Numbered from the stretch's first letter, positions 35,966-44,680 are shown. The stretch: 57,544 nt of DNA from Chlorobiota bacterium (GCA_013153405.1 JAADEM010000006.1:1-57544), one strand, 5' to 3'. Numbers and translations are program-made. The notes: generated from the sequence alone by a model not told the origin.

Positions 35966-37255
35966 ATGACATACAAAGAAGCCACCGCCTTTCTGTTTGA
36001 GCAGTTACCAATGTATCAGCGCCAGGGGAAAGCCGCATACAAAGCTGATCTTAAAACCACGTTACTTCTTGATGAATATTTCGGACACCCTCATAAAAAA
36101 TACAAATCAATACATATTGCCGGAACTAACGGAAAAGGCAGCGTTGCGCATATGCTGGCATCCGTTTTACAAAGGGCAGGATATAAAACCGGACTTTATA
36201 CTTCTCCACACCTCAAAGATTTCAGAGAAAGAATAAGAGTAAACGGCATATGCGTACCTAAAGAGTATGTTATTTCATTTGTAACCGACAACAGTAACAT
36301 AATCAGACAGCTAAAGCCTTCATTTTTTGAAATGACTGTTGCAATGGCATTTGAATATTTTAAAAATGAAAAGGTTGACTTTGCAGTAATAGAAACAGGT
36401 CTGGGAGGCCGGCTTGATTCTACCAATATCATATCTCCCGAACTGTCGGTAATTACAAACATAGGTCTGGACCACACCCGTTTTCTCGGCAATACCAAAA
36501 AACTTATTGCAAAAGAAAAAGCCGGGATAATAAAACCCCACACACCTGTTGTAACCGGAGAAACCGATCCGGAAACTATAGAGGTATTCAGAACTGTTGC
36601 AAATAAAAATTCATCACCATTAATTCAGGCTGATAAACTATTCAGCATCCCCTACTCTACCTTTTCGGCCGATGAAAAACAGATAATGCAGGTATACTCA
36701 AACGACAAGGTTGTATTCAGTAACCTGAAAGTTTCACTTACCGGATGGTATCAAAAAAAGAATACAGTCACAGCCCTTGCTTCGATAAGCGAACTCATCC
36801 ATGCCGGATATTCGATTAAAACAGAACACATATATTCCGGTTTTGAAAACATACAGGAAATTACAGGTTTAGCCGGGCGCTGGCAAATCATTGGCCATAA
36901 CCCCAAAATAATTTGTGATACAGGACACAACGAAGATGGGATAAAGGCTGTAACTGAACAATTAAAAAACACACCATACAAGAAATTACACATAATATGG
37001 GGCATGGTAAACGACAAAGACTACAATACCATTTTAAAACTTTTACCCCGTGATGCATTGTATTATTTCACCCGGGCATCGATACCAAGAAGCCTGGATG
37101 CAGAAACATTGCAACATGAAGCAAAAAAACATGGATTATACGGTAACTATTATCCAGACGTAAAAACTGCACTTAGTGAGGCCAAAAAAAACGCATCACC
37201 TAACGACCTGATATTCATTGGAGGAAGCACTTTCATTGTTGCTGATGTATTGTAA
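35966..37255 (+). CDS. folC: Bifunctional folylpolyglutamate/dihydrofolate synthase
   Basis: FolC adds glutamate to dihydropteroate and to folates in the cytoplasm. The 429-residue protein is of normal length. It shows the Mur-ligase-like ATP site HIAGTNGKGSVAHMLASVLQ near residue 50, TSPHLKDFRERIRVNG, AVIETGLGGRLDSTN and NIGLDHTRFLG, and the C-terminal RWQIIGHNPKIICDTGHNED. The final GGSTFIVADVL is also typical. The start at MTYKEATAFLFEQLPMYQRQ matches family N-termini. It stands alone before the tRNA-Val gene. Confidence 0.95.
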   Translation: MTYKEATAFLFEQLPMYQRQGKAAYKADLKTTLLLDEYFGHPHKKYKSIHIAGTNGKGSVAHMLASVLQRAGYKTGLYTSPHLKDFRERIRVNGICVPKEYVISFVTDNSNIIRQLKPSFFEMTVAMAFEYFKNEKVDFAVIETGLGGRLDSTNIISPELSVITNIGLDHTRFLGNTKKLIAKEKAGIIKPHTPVVTGETDPETIEVFRTVANKNSSPLIQADKLFSIPYSTFSADEKQIMQVYSNDKVVFSNLKVSLTGWYQKKNTVTALASISELIHAGYSIKTEHIYSGFENIQEITGLAGRWQIIGHNPKIICDTGHNEDGIKAVTEQLKNTPYKKLHIIWGMVNDKDYNTILKLLPRDALYYFTRASIPRSLDAETLQHEAKKHGLYGNYYPDVKTALSEAKKNASPNDLIFIGGSTFIVADVL

Positions 37256-37268
37256 AAAAAATATTTTT

Positions 37269-37300
37269 TTTGGGCATAATAAAAAAGAGTTCTATATTTG
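37269..37300 (+). promoter_or_regulatory. Promoter of tRNA-Val
   Basis: TTTG (37269-37272) and TATATTTG (37293-37300) are separated by 20 nt, a full match to the Bacteroidota consensus. Transcription would start near 37307, about 69 nt before the mature tRNA. Confidence 0.8.
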
Positions 37301-37375
37301 CACACGCTTTTGAAAAAGTAACAATTCTTCTTATAAAGATAAGAGAACATAAAGCAACAATTTGATTGCGATTTA

Positions 37376-37450
37376 GGGCGATTAGCTCAGTTGGTTCAGA
37401 GCACTTGGTTTACACCCAAGGGGTCGGGGGTTCGACTCCCTCATCGCCCA
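37376..37450 (+). tRNA. tRNA-Val (UAC)
   Basis: The 75-nt cloverleaf has acceptor stem GGGCGAT/ATCGCCC, A discriminator, D-arm GCTC...GAGC, anticodon stem CTTGG/CCAAG with loop TTTACAC (anticodon TAC), and T-arm GGGGG-TTCGACT-CCCTC. The 3' CCA is not encoded. A terminator follows at once. Confidence 0.96.
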
Positions 37451-37452
37451 CT

Positions 37453-37481
37453 AAGGAAGGTGAATCAAACCTTCCTTTTTT
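37453..37481 (+). terminator. Terminator of tRNA-Val
   Basis: AAGGAAGGT (37453-37461) and ACCTTCCTT (37469-37477) form a perfect 9-bp stem with loop GAATCAA, followed by a T-run. Confidence 0.85.
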
Positions 37482-37542
37482 ATATAAAACCTACACACCC
37501 AACATATTATTGTTGATAATTTTCTTTATTATAAAATTATTG

Positions 37543-37550
37543 TATATTTG
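37543..37550 (+). promoter_or_regulatory. Possible -7 box of rex
   Basis: TATATTTG lies 27 nt before the rex start codon. The upstream TTTC at 37521-37524 is at 18 nt and only a weak -33 match. I see no clear Rex operator (TTGTGAA-type palindrome) here. Confidence 0.45.
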
Positions 37551-37576
37551 TAATAAAGACCTTCAATATCAAACTT

Positions 37577-38230
37577 ATGGGAAAAGAAAATAAAAAGAAG
37601 AACCGTGTTGTACCTGAACCGGCGCTTCGACGTATGCCATGTTATCTGGCACAGCTGAAAGTGGCAAAAAAAGAGGGTCAAAAGTATATCTCGTCGCCCA
37701 AAATTGCCAACATTATGGATATAGACCCCACACAGGTAACCAAAGACCTTTCATACACAAAAATAGCAGGCAAAACCCGCGTTGGTTATGAAGTTGAACC
37801 TTTAATCGAAGAACTGGAAGACTTCCTTGGTTTTAAATCACTGGATGAAGCATTTCTGTTCGGGGTAGGCAGTCTTGGCACAGCCCTTATCCGGGATTTC
37901 GGACTAAAGCAGTTTGGTCTTAATATTTCTGCCGGCTTCGACATTAATCCTGATGTCATCGGACAAAAGTACGACGGTGTTGAAATATACCATGTCGACA
38001 AGTTTAAAGAGCTGATAAATCCGGATATAAAAATAGGTATTCTGACCGTTCCCGTTGAAGTTGCGCAGGAAACTGCAGAACTAATGATTGATAACGGTAT
38101 AAAAGCCATATGGAACTTTACACCTGTCATACTAAGAGTTCCCGACAACATTGTTGTTCAGAACACCTCATTATATGCACACCTTGCTGTTATGTTCAAC
38201 AGGCTTCACAGTAAAGAAAGCAAAAGCTAA
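37577..38230 (+). CDS. rex: Redox-sensing transcriptional repressor Rex
   Basis: Rex binds DNA when the NADH/NAD+ ratio is low and leaves it when NADH binds, controlling fermentative and respiratory genes. The 217-residue protein has the N-terminal winged helix (VPEPALRRMPCYLAQLKVAK and ISSPKIANIMDIDPTQVTKDL) followed by a Rossmann fold with LFGVGSLGTALI near residue 96 and GFDINPDVIGQK. The C-terminal helix typical of Rex dimers follows IWNFTPVILRVPDNI. It is a single gene with its own terminator. Confidence 0.95.
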   Translation: MGKENKKKNRVVPEPALRRMPCYLAQLKVAKKEGQKYISSPKIANIMDIDPTQVTKDLSYTKIAGKTRVGYEVEPLIEELEDFLGFKSLDEAFLFGVGSLGTALIRDFGLKQFGLNISAGFDINPDVIGQKYDGVEIYHVDKFKELINPDIKIGILTVPVEVAQETAELMIDNGIKAIWNFTPVILRVPDNIVVQNTSLYAHLAVMFNRLHSKESKS

Positions 38231-38253
38231 TTCATAAAAAAATAAATATTCAG

Positions 38254-38276
38254 GCCCGCATTTCAGCGGGCTTTTT
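38254..38276 (+). terminator. Terminator of rex
   Basis: GCCCGC (38254-38259) and GCGGGC (38266-38271) enclose a 6-nt loop and are followed by five T. Confidence 0.85.
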
Positions 38277-38381
38277 ATTTTACACCTATTTCAGGATAAT
38301 GCTATAAAATTCCGTAACAGGAGATTACCTATGCCGGTATTTGCCGGATAAGACTATTATTTTTCTAATACACATCCGGTG

Positions 38382-39743
38382 TTAAAAAGTAAGTGTGAAT
38401 ATAGTCTCCCGGTATGGATCCGAATATACACTGATATTGCCTCCATGCTTACGCATAATCTGTTTTGAGAGACTCAGGCCAATGCCTGAACCGTCTGATT
38501 TCGTTGTGTAAAAAGGTATAAATATTTTATCGATAACATCAGGCAATATACCAGATCCGTTATCAACAACCTGCAATGCCGTCCTGCCTCTTGTGTTAAG
38601 CATAGCTTTTAAACGAATAAACGGTTTTTCAACGCCTTCGAGTGACTGTATTGAGTTTTTAATAAGATTTATCATCACCTGTTCAATAAGCTTTTCATCA
38701 GCCGTTATTTCAAGAGTTTGCGGATCAACATCAATAACACACATTATTTCATTCTGATTAAATTGCTCTTCAAACAGACTGAACAAATTATCAAACATCT
38801 GCTTAACAGGAAATATTGACATTTTAGGTTGAGGAATAACTGTCAGGTTACGATATGTATTTACAAAATGTAACAACCCGTCGGTTCGCTTATGAATGGT
38901 TTGCAGGGCATTTTCAACATCCTCGACAGACTCAACAAGTTCATCTTCGGTATTATTATCTTGCAACTCTTTCTTCAAATCCTCAAGAATCATCATAACA
39001 GTAGACGACAATGAAGATATCGGAGTTATTGAATTCATTATTTCATGAGTAAGTACCCGTATCAGTTTCTGCCACGACTCCATCTCTTTCTCCTCAAGCT
39101 CTTCCTGAATATTCTTTATCGAAGTAAGTATTATTGTCCTGTCATGTATTCTGAATTCAGTAGCATAAATAACAAGCTGAAGCACTCCTTCTTTATCCTG
39201 AATTCTGACAAGAGTGTTTTCGCCATGTTTAATATTCTGAAGTTTCAGGACCAAATCACCGCTAATATTTTCAAGTTCGGTCAGATTAGATAACGAATTT
39301 ATCTGAAAAAGTTTTTTTGTTGCATTATTAATAAACTCAACCTCACCGTTCTTTCTGAATGCGATTAGTGCAATACCGATATGCTGAATAACCGTTTGCA
39401 GGTAAAAATAATTTTCATCCTTTTCGGCTTTAACCTCCCTGAAATTTTTTATCACATCATTAAACGATAGCTTTAACTTATCCAGAGAGCTACCCGAACC
39501 ATCAATCTCAAATGTGCGTGAAAAATCAGAATATTTAATCGACTCAAGAAAGCTGTTAAGTAATCTGTTTGTTGAATCAACATAACGAATCAGTCCCCAT
39601 ATCATCAATACGGTTAATACACCGACAACAATGGTTGTTATTATAAAATCTGTATTAAGCAGAAGATAAAAGAACACAAATACTGAATTCGATATTAACA
39701 GAATTCTGATTATAATATTTACCCTGAAATCTTTATAAACCAT
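38382..39743 (-). CDS. Sensor histidine kinase with minimal extracytoplasmic loop
   Basis: The kinase should phosphorylate the sigma-54 activator encoded just upstream. From the ATG at 39743 (MVYKDFRVNII) it has 453 residues; a longer frame from 39815 would overlap the regulator gene by 83 nt. Two membrane helices (about residues 10-29 and 34-52) are joined by only about four residues, so no periplasmic sensor domain exists. A HAMP-like linker, a PAS-like domain around LIAFRKNGEVEFINNATKKL, the phospho-acceptor helix VLTHEIMNSITPISSLSS and the ATPase domain DNGSGILPDVIDKIFIPFYT with GSGIGLSLSKQIMRKHGG follow. The type is NtrB/NtrY-like. The signal may come from a membrane partner such as the divergent ABC transporter. 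Confidence 0.9.
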   Translation of the reverse strand: MVYKDFRVNIIIRILLISNSVFVFFYLLLNTDFIITTIVVGVLTVLMIWGLIRYVDSTNRLLNSFLESIKYSDFSRTFEIDGSGSSLDKLKLSFNDVIKNFREVKAEKDENYFYLQTVIQHIGIALIAFRKNGEVEFINNATKKLFQINSLSNLTELENISGDLVLKLQNIKHGENTLVRIQDKEGVLQLVIYATEFRIHDRTIILTSIKNIQEELEEKEMESWQKLIRVLTHEIMNSITPISSLSSTVMMILEDLKKELQDNNTEDELVESVEDVENALQTIHKRTDGLLHFVNTYRNLTVIPQPKMSIFPVKQMFDNLFSLFEEQFNQNEIMCVIDVDPQTLEITADEKLIEQVMINLIKNSIQSLEGVEKPFIRLKAMLNTRGRTALQVVDNGSGILPDVIDKIFIPFYTTKSDGSGIGLSLSKQIMRKHGGNISVYSDPYRETIFTLTF

Positions 39744-41118
39744 ACTTTTCAAGTCTGCGGTACAATGACGTACGGGTAAGTCCAAGCTCAGATGCAGCTT
39801 TGGAAACATTACCACGATGAATACGCAATACCTTCTCTATTATTCCTCTCTCAATTTCTTCCAGATTATAAGATTCAAACTCAAAACCTTTTCTTGACGA
39901 AGAGTGGGATGATAATTGAAAATCAAATTCATTCAAAACAGGACCGTCGGACATTATTACTGCCCGTTCAAAAACATGCTGAAACTCACGGACATTTCCC
40001 GGCCACTGATACTCCGAAAGTTTACGTATAACAGATTGTTGAATCTTCTTAAAACTCTTTTTATATTTTTTTGAATATATATCAAGAAAATGTTCTGCCA
40101 GTACCGGAATATCTTCTTTACGCTCCCTCAACGGAGGAATTTCAATCTCTACCGTATTGATACGGTAAAGCAGGTCTTGCCTGAATTCTCCGTTTACAGC
40201 CATCTTCTTAAGCGGCATATTTGTGGCAGAAATAAGCCTTATGTCAATAGGATGCGGTTTGTTTGAACCGACTCTTGTAACCTCCCTGCGCTCCAGTACA
40301 GTAAGAAGTTTCGCCTGTAACGGCAATGAAAGATTTCCTATCTCGTCAAGAAACACAGTACCGCCGGCAGCCAGTTCAAAACGCCCGGGACGACTCGTTT
40401 TGGCATCGGTAAAAGCTCCTTTCTCATGACCGAACAACTCACTTTCGAACAGTGACTCACTAATTGCTCCCAGATCCAGACTTACAAAAACTTCATCTTT
40501 ACGCAATGAGTTACGATGAAGTGCCCTGGCAACAAGTTCCTTTCCCGTTCCATTCTCACCAAGTATCAAGACATTAGCATCAGTTCTTGCCACTTTCTTA
40601 ATAGTGTCAAACACCCGTTTCATTGGTTCCGATACACCAATAAATTCTGCAAAAGGCTCATCCATGATAGTATTTAATGCCTTTTGTCTGGTTTTCAAAC
40701 TGTTTACTTCTTTTTTCGATTGCCTTAATTTCAAAGCTGAAGATATTGTTGCCAAAAGTTTTTCATTCTGCCATGGCTTTAAAACAAAATCGGTAGCACC
40801 TGCCCTGATAGCTTTCACTGATTTCTCAACGTCACCATAGGCCGTTATAAATAACACCACGGCATCAGGATCAATTTCAAGTATTTTTTTCAACCAGAAA
40901 AAACCTTCTTTACCACTGATAGCGTCTTTAGTGAAATTCATGTCAAGTAAGATAACATCGAAATCATTATCATTCATCAATACAGGTATGTTAGAAGGAT
41001 CTGTATCTGTTTTAACAACCTTAACTAACGGTTTTAATAACAACTTAAGTGCAAATAAAATGTCGCGGTTATCATCTATAATTAATATTTTTCCTTTTTT
41101 TTCTGACATATTCATCAC
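39733..41118 (-). CDS. Sigma-54-dependent NtrC-family response regulator
   Basis: The 461-residue protein has a receiver domain (ILIIDDN, phospho-acceptor Asp59 in DVILLDMNF, ITAYG, KPW), an AAA+ domain (Walker A GENGTGKELVARAL near residue 180, ELFGHEKGAFTDA carrying the sigma-54 contact loop, GGTVFLDEIGNLSL) and a C-terminal Fis-type helix-turn-helix (NVSKAASELGLTRTSLYRRL). The contact loop reads GAFTDA rather than the classical GAFTGA. It overlaps the kinase start by 11 nt, so the two are coupled. The palindrome TGTTCG-N4-CGAACA lies 39 nt upstream of its start codon, suggesting autoregulation, and a sigma-54 promoter for the divergent transporter lies in the same gap. Confidence 0.95.
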   Translation of the reverse strand: MMNMSEKKGKILIIDDNRDILFALKLLLKPLVKVVKTDTDPSNIPVLMNDNDFDVILLDMNFTKDAISGKEGFFWLKKILEIDPDAVVLFITAYGDVEKSVKAIRAGATDFVLKPWQNEKLLATISSALKLRQSKKEVNSLKTRQKALNTIMDEPFAEFIGVSEPMKRVFDTIKKVARTDANVLILGENGTGKELVARALHRNSLRKDEVFVSLDLGAISESLFESELFGHEKGAFTDAKTSRPGRFELAAGGTVFLDEIGNLSLPLQAKLLTVLERREVTRVGSNKPHPIDIRLISATNMPLKKMAVNGEFRQDLLYRINTVEIEIPPLRERKEDIPVLAEHFLDIYSKKYKKSFKKIQQSVIRKLSEYQWPGNVREFQHVFERAVIMSDGPVLNEFDFQLSSHSSSRKGFEFESYNLEEIERGIIEKVLRIHRGNVSKAASELGLTRTSLYRRLEKYGL

Positions 41119-41156
41119 TAAATCTACCTTTAAATGTAACTATTTTTGTCTATGTT

Positions 41157-41172
41157 TGTTCGTAAACGAACA
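41157..41172. promoter_or_regulatory. Probable activator binding site (upstream palindrome)
   Basis: TGTTCG-TAAA-CGAACA is a perfect 6+6 inverted repeat. Its centre lies about 110 nt upstream of the predicted sigma-54 transcription start, a normal distance for an NtrC-type enhancer. It is also 39 nt before the regulator gene. Confidence 0.65.
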
Positions 41173-41247
41173 TTTTTAGTCAAACATTATTAACCAAAAA
41201 CGATGCCAACACTGCCATCGCTCTGTGCAACTGACACTTATGTCATA

Positions 41248-41263
41248 TGGCATAAAAAGTGCA
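41248..41263 (+). promoter_or_regulatory. Sigma-54 (-24/-12) promoter of the ABC transporter
   Basis: TGGCATAAAAAGTGCA matches the sigma-54 consensus TGGCACG-N4-TTGCA, with both invariant GG and GC pairs present at the correct spacing. It faces the ABC genes and lies beside a sigma-54 activator gene. Transcription should start near 41275. Confidence 0.75.
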
Positions 41264-41423
41264 ATGTATTTAGCATCTATAAATAAGGACTAACGCTGTT
41301 ATCAGACAGGACAATTTACTCAACAATACTGATTTTCAGGCATTTTACATAATATTTATTTATTTTGAACAGAATTTTAAAACAATACACAGCAAAAACA
41401 ATCATTAAAATCCACAACTCACA

Positions 41424-41439
41424 TGTCCGTTTTCGGACA
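41424..41439. promoter_or_regulatory. Probable activator binding site (downstream palindrome)
   Basis: TGTCCG-TTTT-CGGACA has the same architecture as the upstream site (TGTYCG-N4-CGRACA). It lies within the predicted leader, about 30 nt before the ATPase start codon. A site downstream of the promoter could loop, or act as a repressing site at high occupancy. Confidence 0.6.
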
Positions 41440-41468
41440 CTAACTGTAACAAATGCGTACACAAAGAG

Positions 41469-42143
41469 ATGATTAGAACAAAGAATTTAGTAAAAACATA
41501 TAACCAGGGAGATATTGCCGTTACAGTTTTAAGCAACATCAACCTTAACATTGAAGAAGGAGAATTTGCAGGCATTTACGGACTACCCGGAAGTGGAAAA
41601 ACAACCTTGCTTTCCATTCTCGGACTGGTTGAAGCTCCAACATCAGGCGACATATATTTCATGGGACTTAACACTGCACAAAAGAAAGAAAAAGACAGAG
41701 TAAAAATAAGAAAAAGTAACATCGGCTATATTTTCGAGGATTTCAATTTACTCGATAACATGACACTGTATGAAAATGTTATGCTACCTTTGATATACAG
41801 TCCTGTAAATAAACGGGAAAGAGTTGAAAAAGTTGAAGACATTCTTTCAAAACTGAAATTAATTCATCTTAAAAACCGTTATCCTTCACAACTAACCGGA
41901 GAGTTACAACAACAAGCAGCTATTGCCAGAGCTCTTGTAAACAAGCCTGTTATGCTCATTGCCGATGAACCAACAGGAAAATTAAACTCCAAATCGGGAG
42001 AGTATATTCTGAATATTTTGTCCATGATAAACGAAGAAGGAACAACAGTTATCCTCGGAACATCAGCTAAAGAAACGGCTGAACACTGTCGCAGAATAAT
42101 CCATATATTCGACGGACATATAATTAATGAAAGCTTGCTATAA
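41469..42143 (+). CDS. ABC transporter ATP-binding protein with degenerate motifs
   Basis: The 224-residue protein belongs to the LolD/MacB/FtsE branch and should pair with the permease 6 nt downstream. Walker A (GLPGSGKTT, residues 38-46) and Walker B with its glutamate (VMLIADE, 161-167) are intact. Other sites differ from the family: the Q-loop has Glu90 (GYIFEDFNLL), the signature reads LTGEL (142-146) instead of LSGGQ, the D-loop reads GKLN (170-173) instead of GNLD, and the switch histidine position is Ser199 (LGTSAKE instead of VTHD). It probably binds ATP but may hydrolyse it poorly. The gene is preceded by a sigma-54 promoter. Confidence 0.9.
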   Translation: MIRTKNLVKTYNQGDIAVTVLSNINLNIEEGEFAGIYGLPGSGKTTLLSILGLVEAPTSGDIYFMGLNTAQKKEKDRVKIRKSNIGYIFEDFNLLDNMTLYENVMLPLIYSPVNKRERVEKVEDILSKLKLIHLKNRYPSQLTGELQQQAAIARALVNKPVMLIADEPTGKLNSKSGEYILNILSMINEEGTTVILGTSAKETAEHCRRIIHIFDGHIINESLL

Positions 42144-42149
42144 CACAAT

Positions 42150-44564
42150 ATGAACCTTATTTATTACATAAGATCAGCTTACAGATCCCTTATGAAAAAC
42201 AAAGGTTATAGTTTTATTAATATAGCCGGGCTTTCTTTCGGGCTTGGATTGGTCATTATTATTCTTTTGCTTGTAAAGTATGAACTTAACTATGACACAA
42301 ACTACCCTGATGCGGATAACATTTACAGAGTAATAAGTAAAGGGAAATTCGGCACATCACGGATTAATGATGCACAAACCCCGCTGGCTTTATCCGATAT
42401 ATTACAAAAAATGCCTGAAACGGAAATGGTAACCAGATTCATACCCGGGGCAAATAAATTCATAAGATTTAAATCTGCCGGATTCAATGAAAAGAAGTTC
42501 TTTTTCGGAGATAAATATATTTTCGACATTTTCGGGCTTAAACTTATCAGCGGCAGCCTCGATTCTCTGACACTACCCAACAAGGTAGTTATTACAGAAA
42601 ATACTTCGAAAACCTATTTCAGGAACACAAATCCGCTGGGACAAACAATTACACGAGGAGGAATAAAGTACAAAATAATCGCAGTCTGCAACGACATGCC
42701 ACCAGCTTCTCATTTCCATTTCGATTTTCTTGCCTCTATAGAAACTACAAGAGAGATACTGGGAAACACCTACGAATATAAACGCTGGAAAAACAACCTT
42801 CATCTGAGAAATGCCTACACGTACATAAAACTTAAGCCGGGAACCAGTATCAGGACATTTGAGAAGAAACTGAATAAAATAATACAGCAAAGAGAAAAGC
42901 ATAACACTGCAAAGAAATCGATTACATCCAAAACCATAAAACTGAACTTCCGCTTACAACCAGTAAAGTCGATACACCTGCGTTTATACCTGACATCAGA
43001 GATGGAGGAAGGAACAAATCCTGTACATCTGGTTATATACCTGGCAATCGCACTGTTCATTCTTTTCATCACAGGAATTAATTTCATTAACATTACTACT
43101 TTATACCCGACCAGACGTCTAAAAGAATCTTCAATAAGGAAACTTTACGGAGCAAAAAGAAGGCACATTGTATTGCTTACAATAACAGAAGCTTTTATTG
43201 TTTCAGCTATCGCAACACTATCAGGCCTTGTAATTGCCGAACTAATCAGTCCGGTTTTCAATTCCCTGTTCGGACTAAATCTGCATATAACCCAGATAAA
43301 CGGTTTACAAGATATTGGAATAGTAATTTTAATAACATTTGCAGCAGGTATTATTTCAGGAATATATCCGGCAAAGTTTTTCAGTGAAATAAAAGTAATC
43401 AGCATATTCAAAAAACAATATAACATAAACAAATCTGCGTTTATATTAAGAGGAACCATTGCTGCCGGACACCTTTTTGTTGTGCTGTTTCTGTCGGTTC
43501 TAACAATAGGAATATGGAATCAAATTACATATCTGAAAGATCACAATCCGGGATTCGATCCTGAAAACATTTATGTTATCAACAATGGATTCTCGGCTCA
43601 TCAGAACTTCAGTAATCTAAAGCAAGAACTACTTCGCTTAAAGGGAGTTGAAAATGTTTCTGCATCGATGTCTTTACCCGGTGAAGAGTATTTCAAAATG
43701 ACATTTAATTACAAAAGCGGAAATAAAAATACCAAAATCACAATACCTGTAAATCATGTAGAGTGCGATTACCTTGAAACTCTCGGGCTTAAGCTAAAAA
43801 AAGGAACATATCTGAATTGTCAGATGAAAGACTCAATGGGGATAGTTCTGAACGAAACGGCGATAAAAGAACTAAAAATAAAAAAACCTCTTGAATCTCA
43901 TTTTGAAATACAGACATCGGATGGTAACTCATGGAAAATAAACATCATAGGTGTTGTTAATGACTTTCACTTTGAACCATTAACTAAAAAAATACAGCCA
44001 CTTGGAATGATGCTGTTATGCAATTCAGGCTATTTCAGATACATAACCATAAAACTTAATGACAGCTACTCCGGCAAAACATTAAAAGAGATAGATTCAA
44101 TCTGGAATAAATACTCTGATAACGAACCTATTGAAAGCTTTTTCTTATCAGCCAGGCTAAAAAGTGCATATTCAAAAGATGACAAGATGTTTAAAGCTAT
44201 ACTGATATTTACCGTATTTAGTTACTTCATCTCAATACTTGGTTTTATAAGTCTTTCTCTTTTCCTCATTGAAGTAAAAAAGAAAAAGATAGCACTGGCC
44301 AGAACCATAGGCATATCAAATAATAATATAATCAGATGGCTTACATTCAGCTTCTGGAAATTTATGCTGGTAAGTATTGCCATGGCAGTCGCTCTGGCAT
44401 ATGTAGTTCTTTCGTTATGGTTAAAAAACTATTACTATCACACAACAATCCCAACGGGATATTATGTCATAGCCATATTTGCAGTAATTTTGACATGGTC
44501 GGTGATTATTATCATTCAGTATCGGAAAACAACCAGAACTCAAAAACCAAGCTTGTTTAAATAA
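42150..44564 (+). CDS. FtsX/MacB-type ABC transporter permease
   Basis: The 804-residue permease has two FtsX-like halves. The first helix (residues about 21-41, FINIAGLSFGLGLVIIILLL) is followed by a large extracytoplasmic MacB-PCD-like domain to about residue 285 and three further helices. A fifth helix near 430-455, a second extracytoplasmic domain to about 680 and three final helices complete it. The N-terminus NLIYYIRSAYRSLMKNKGYS is typical of a Bacteroidota permease family. No membrane-fusion protein or TolC-like gene is adjacent, so a complete MacAB-TolC pump is not encoded here. It probably forms the membrane part of a mechanotransmission-type system with the preceding ATPase. Confidence 0.9.
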   Translation: MNLIYYIRSAYRSLMKNKGYSFINIAGLSFGLGLVIIILLLVKYELNYDTNYPDADNIYRVISKGKFGTSRINDAQTPLALSDILQKMPETEMVTRFIPGANKFIRFKSAGFNEKKFFFGDKYIFDIFGLKLISGSLDSLTLPNKVVITENTSKTYFRNTNPLGQTITRGGIKYKIIAVCNDMPPASHFHFDFLASIETTREILGNTYEYKRWKNNLHLRNAYTYIKLKPGTSIRTFEKKLNKIIQQREKHNTAKKSITSKTIKLNFRLQPVKSIHLRLYLTSEMEEGTNPVHLVIYLAIALFILFITGINFINITTLYPTRRLKESSIRKLYGAKRRHIVLLTITEAFIVSAIATLSGLVIAELISPVFNSLFGLNLHITQINGLQDIGIVILITFAAGIISGIYPAKFFSEIKVISIFKKQYNINKSAFILRGTIAAGHLFVVLFLSVLTIGIWNQITYLKDHNPGFDPENIYVINNGFSAHQNFSNLKQELLRLKGVENVSASMSLPGEEYFKMTFNYKSGNKNTKITIPVNHVECDYLETLGLKLKKGTYLNCQMKDSMGIVLNETAIKELKIKKPLESHFEIQTSDGNSWKINIIGVVNDFHFEPLTKKIQPLGMMLLCNSGYFRYITIKLNDSYSGKTLKEIDSIWNKYSDNEPIESFFLSARLKSAYSKDDKMFKAILIFTVFSYFISILGFISLSLFLIEVKKKKIALARTIGISNNNIIRWLTFSFWKFMLVSIAMAVALAYVVLSLWLKNYYYHTTIPTGYYVIAIFAVILTWSVIIIIQYRKTTRTQKPSLFK

Positions 44565-44680
44565 AACCAAGCCGGTTAAACATTAACCGCTGACCCTTTA
44601 TCAAACAGCTTTTCAAACATTACCATACCACCAATAACGGTTACAATCAGCTTACAATAAGTATCTCAGCATTAAAGAGA

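Larger units (their letters stand above)
41119..41468. other. Divergent control region of the two-component system and ABC transporter
   Basis: The 350-nt gap has no gene. It holds a -24/-12 promoter at 41248-41263 facing the transporter, two palindromes of the same type at 41157-41172 and 41424-41439, and an imperfect palindrome TTATGTCATATGGCATAA overlapping the -24 element. Transcription from the promoter would give a leader of about 195 nt. A possible weak -7 element for the regulator operon (TACATTTA on the minus strand, near 41132-41139) is present without a clear -33. Confidence 0.6.

Noticed and set aside
41204-41217. Possible sigma-54 promoter on the minus strand for the regulator operon (TGGCAGTGTTGGCA)
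   Set aside because: The distance between the GG and GC pairs is two bases too short for a -24/-12 promoter.
41236-41253. Imperfect palindrome TTATGTCATATGGCATAA overlapping the -24 element
   Set aside because: It contains two mismatches and overlaps the promoter itself, so the symmetry is probably incidental.
44572-44588. Small hairpin CGGTTA-N5-TAACCG after the permease gene
   Set aside because: It has no following T-run and only six base pairs, too weak to call a terminator.
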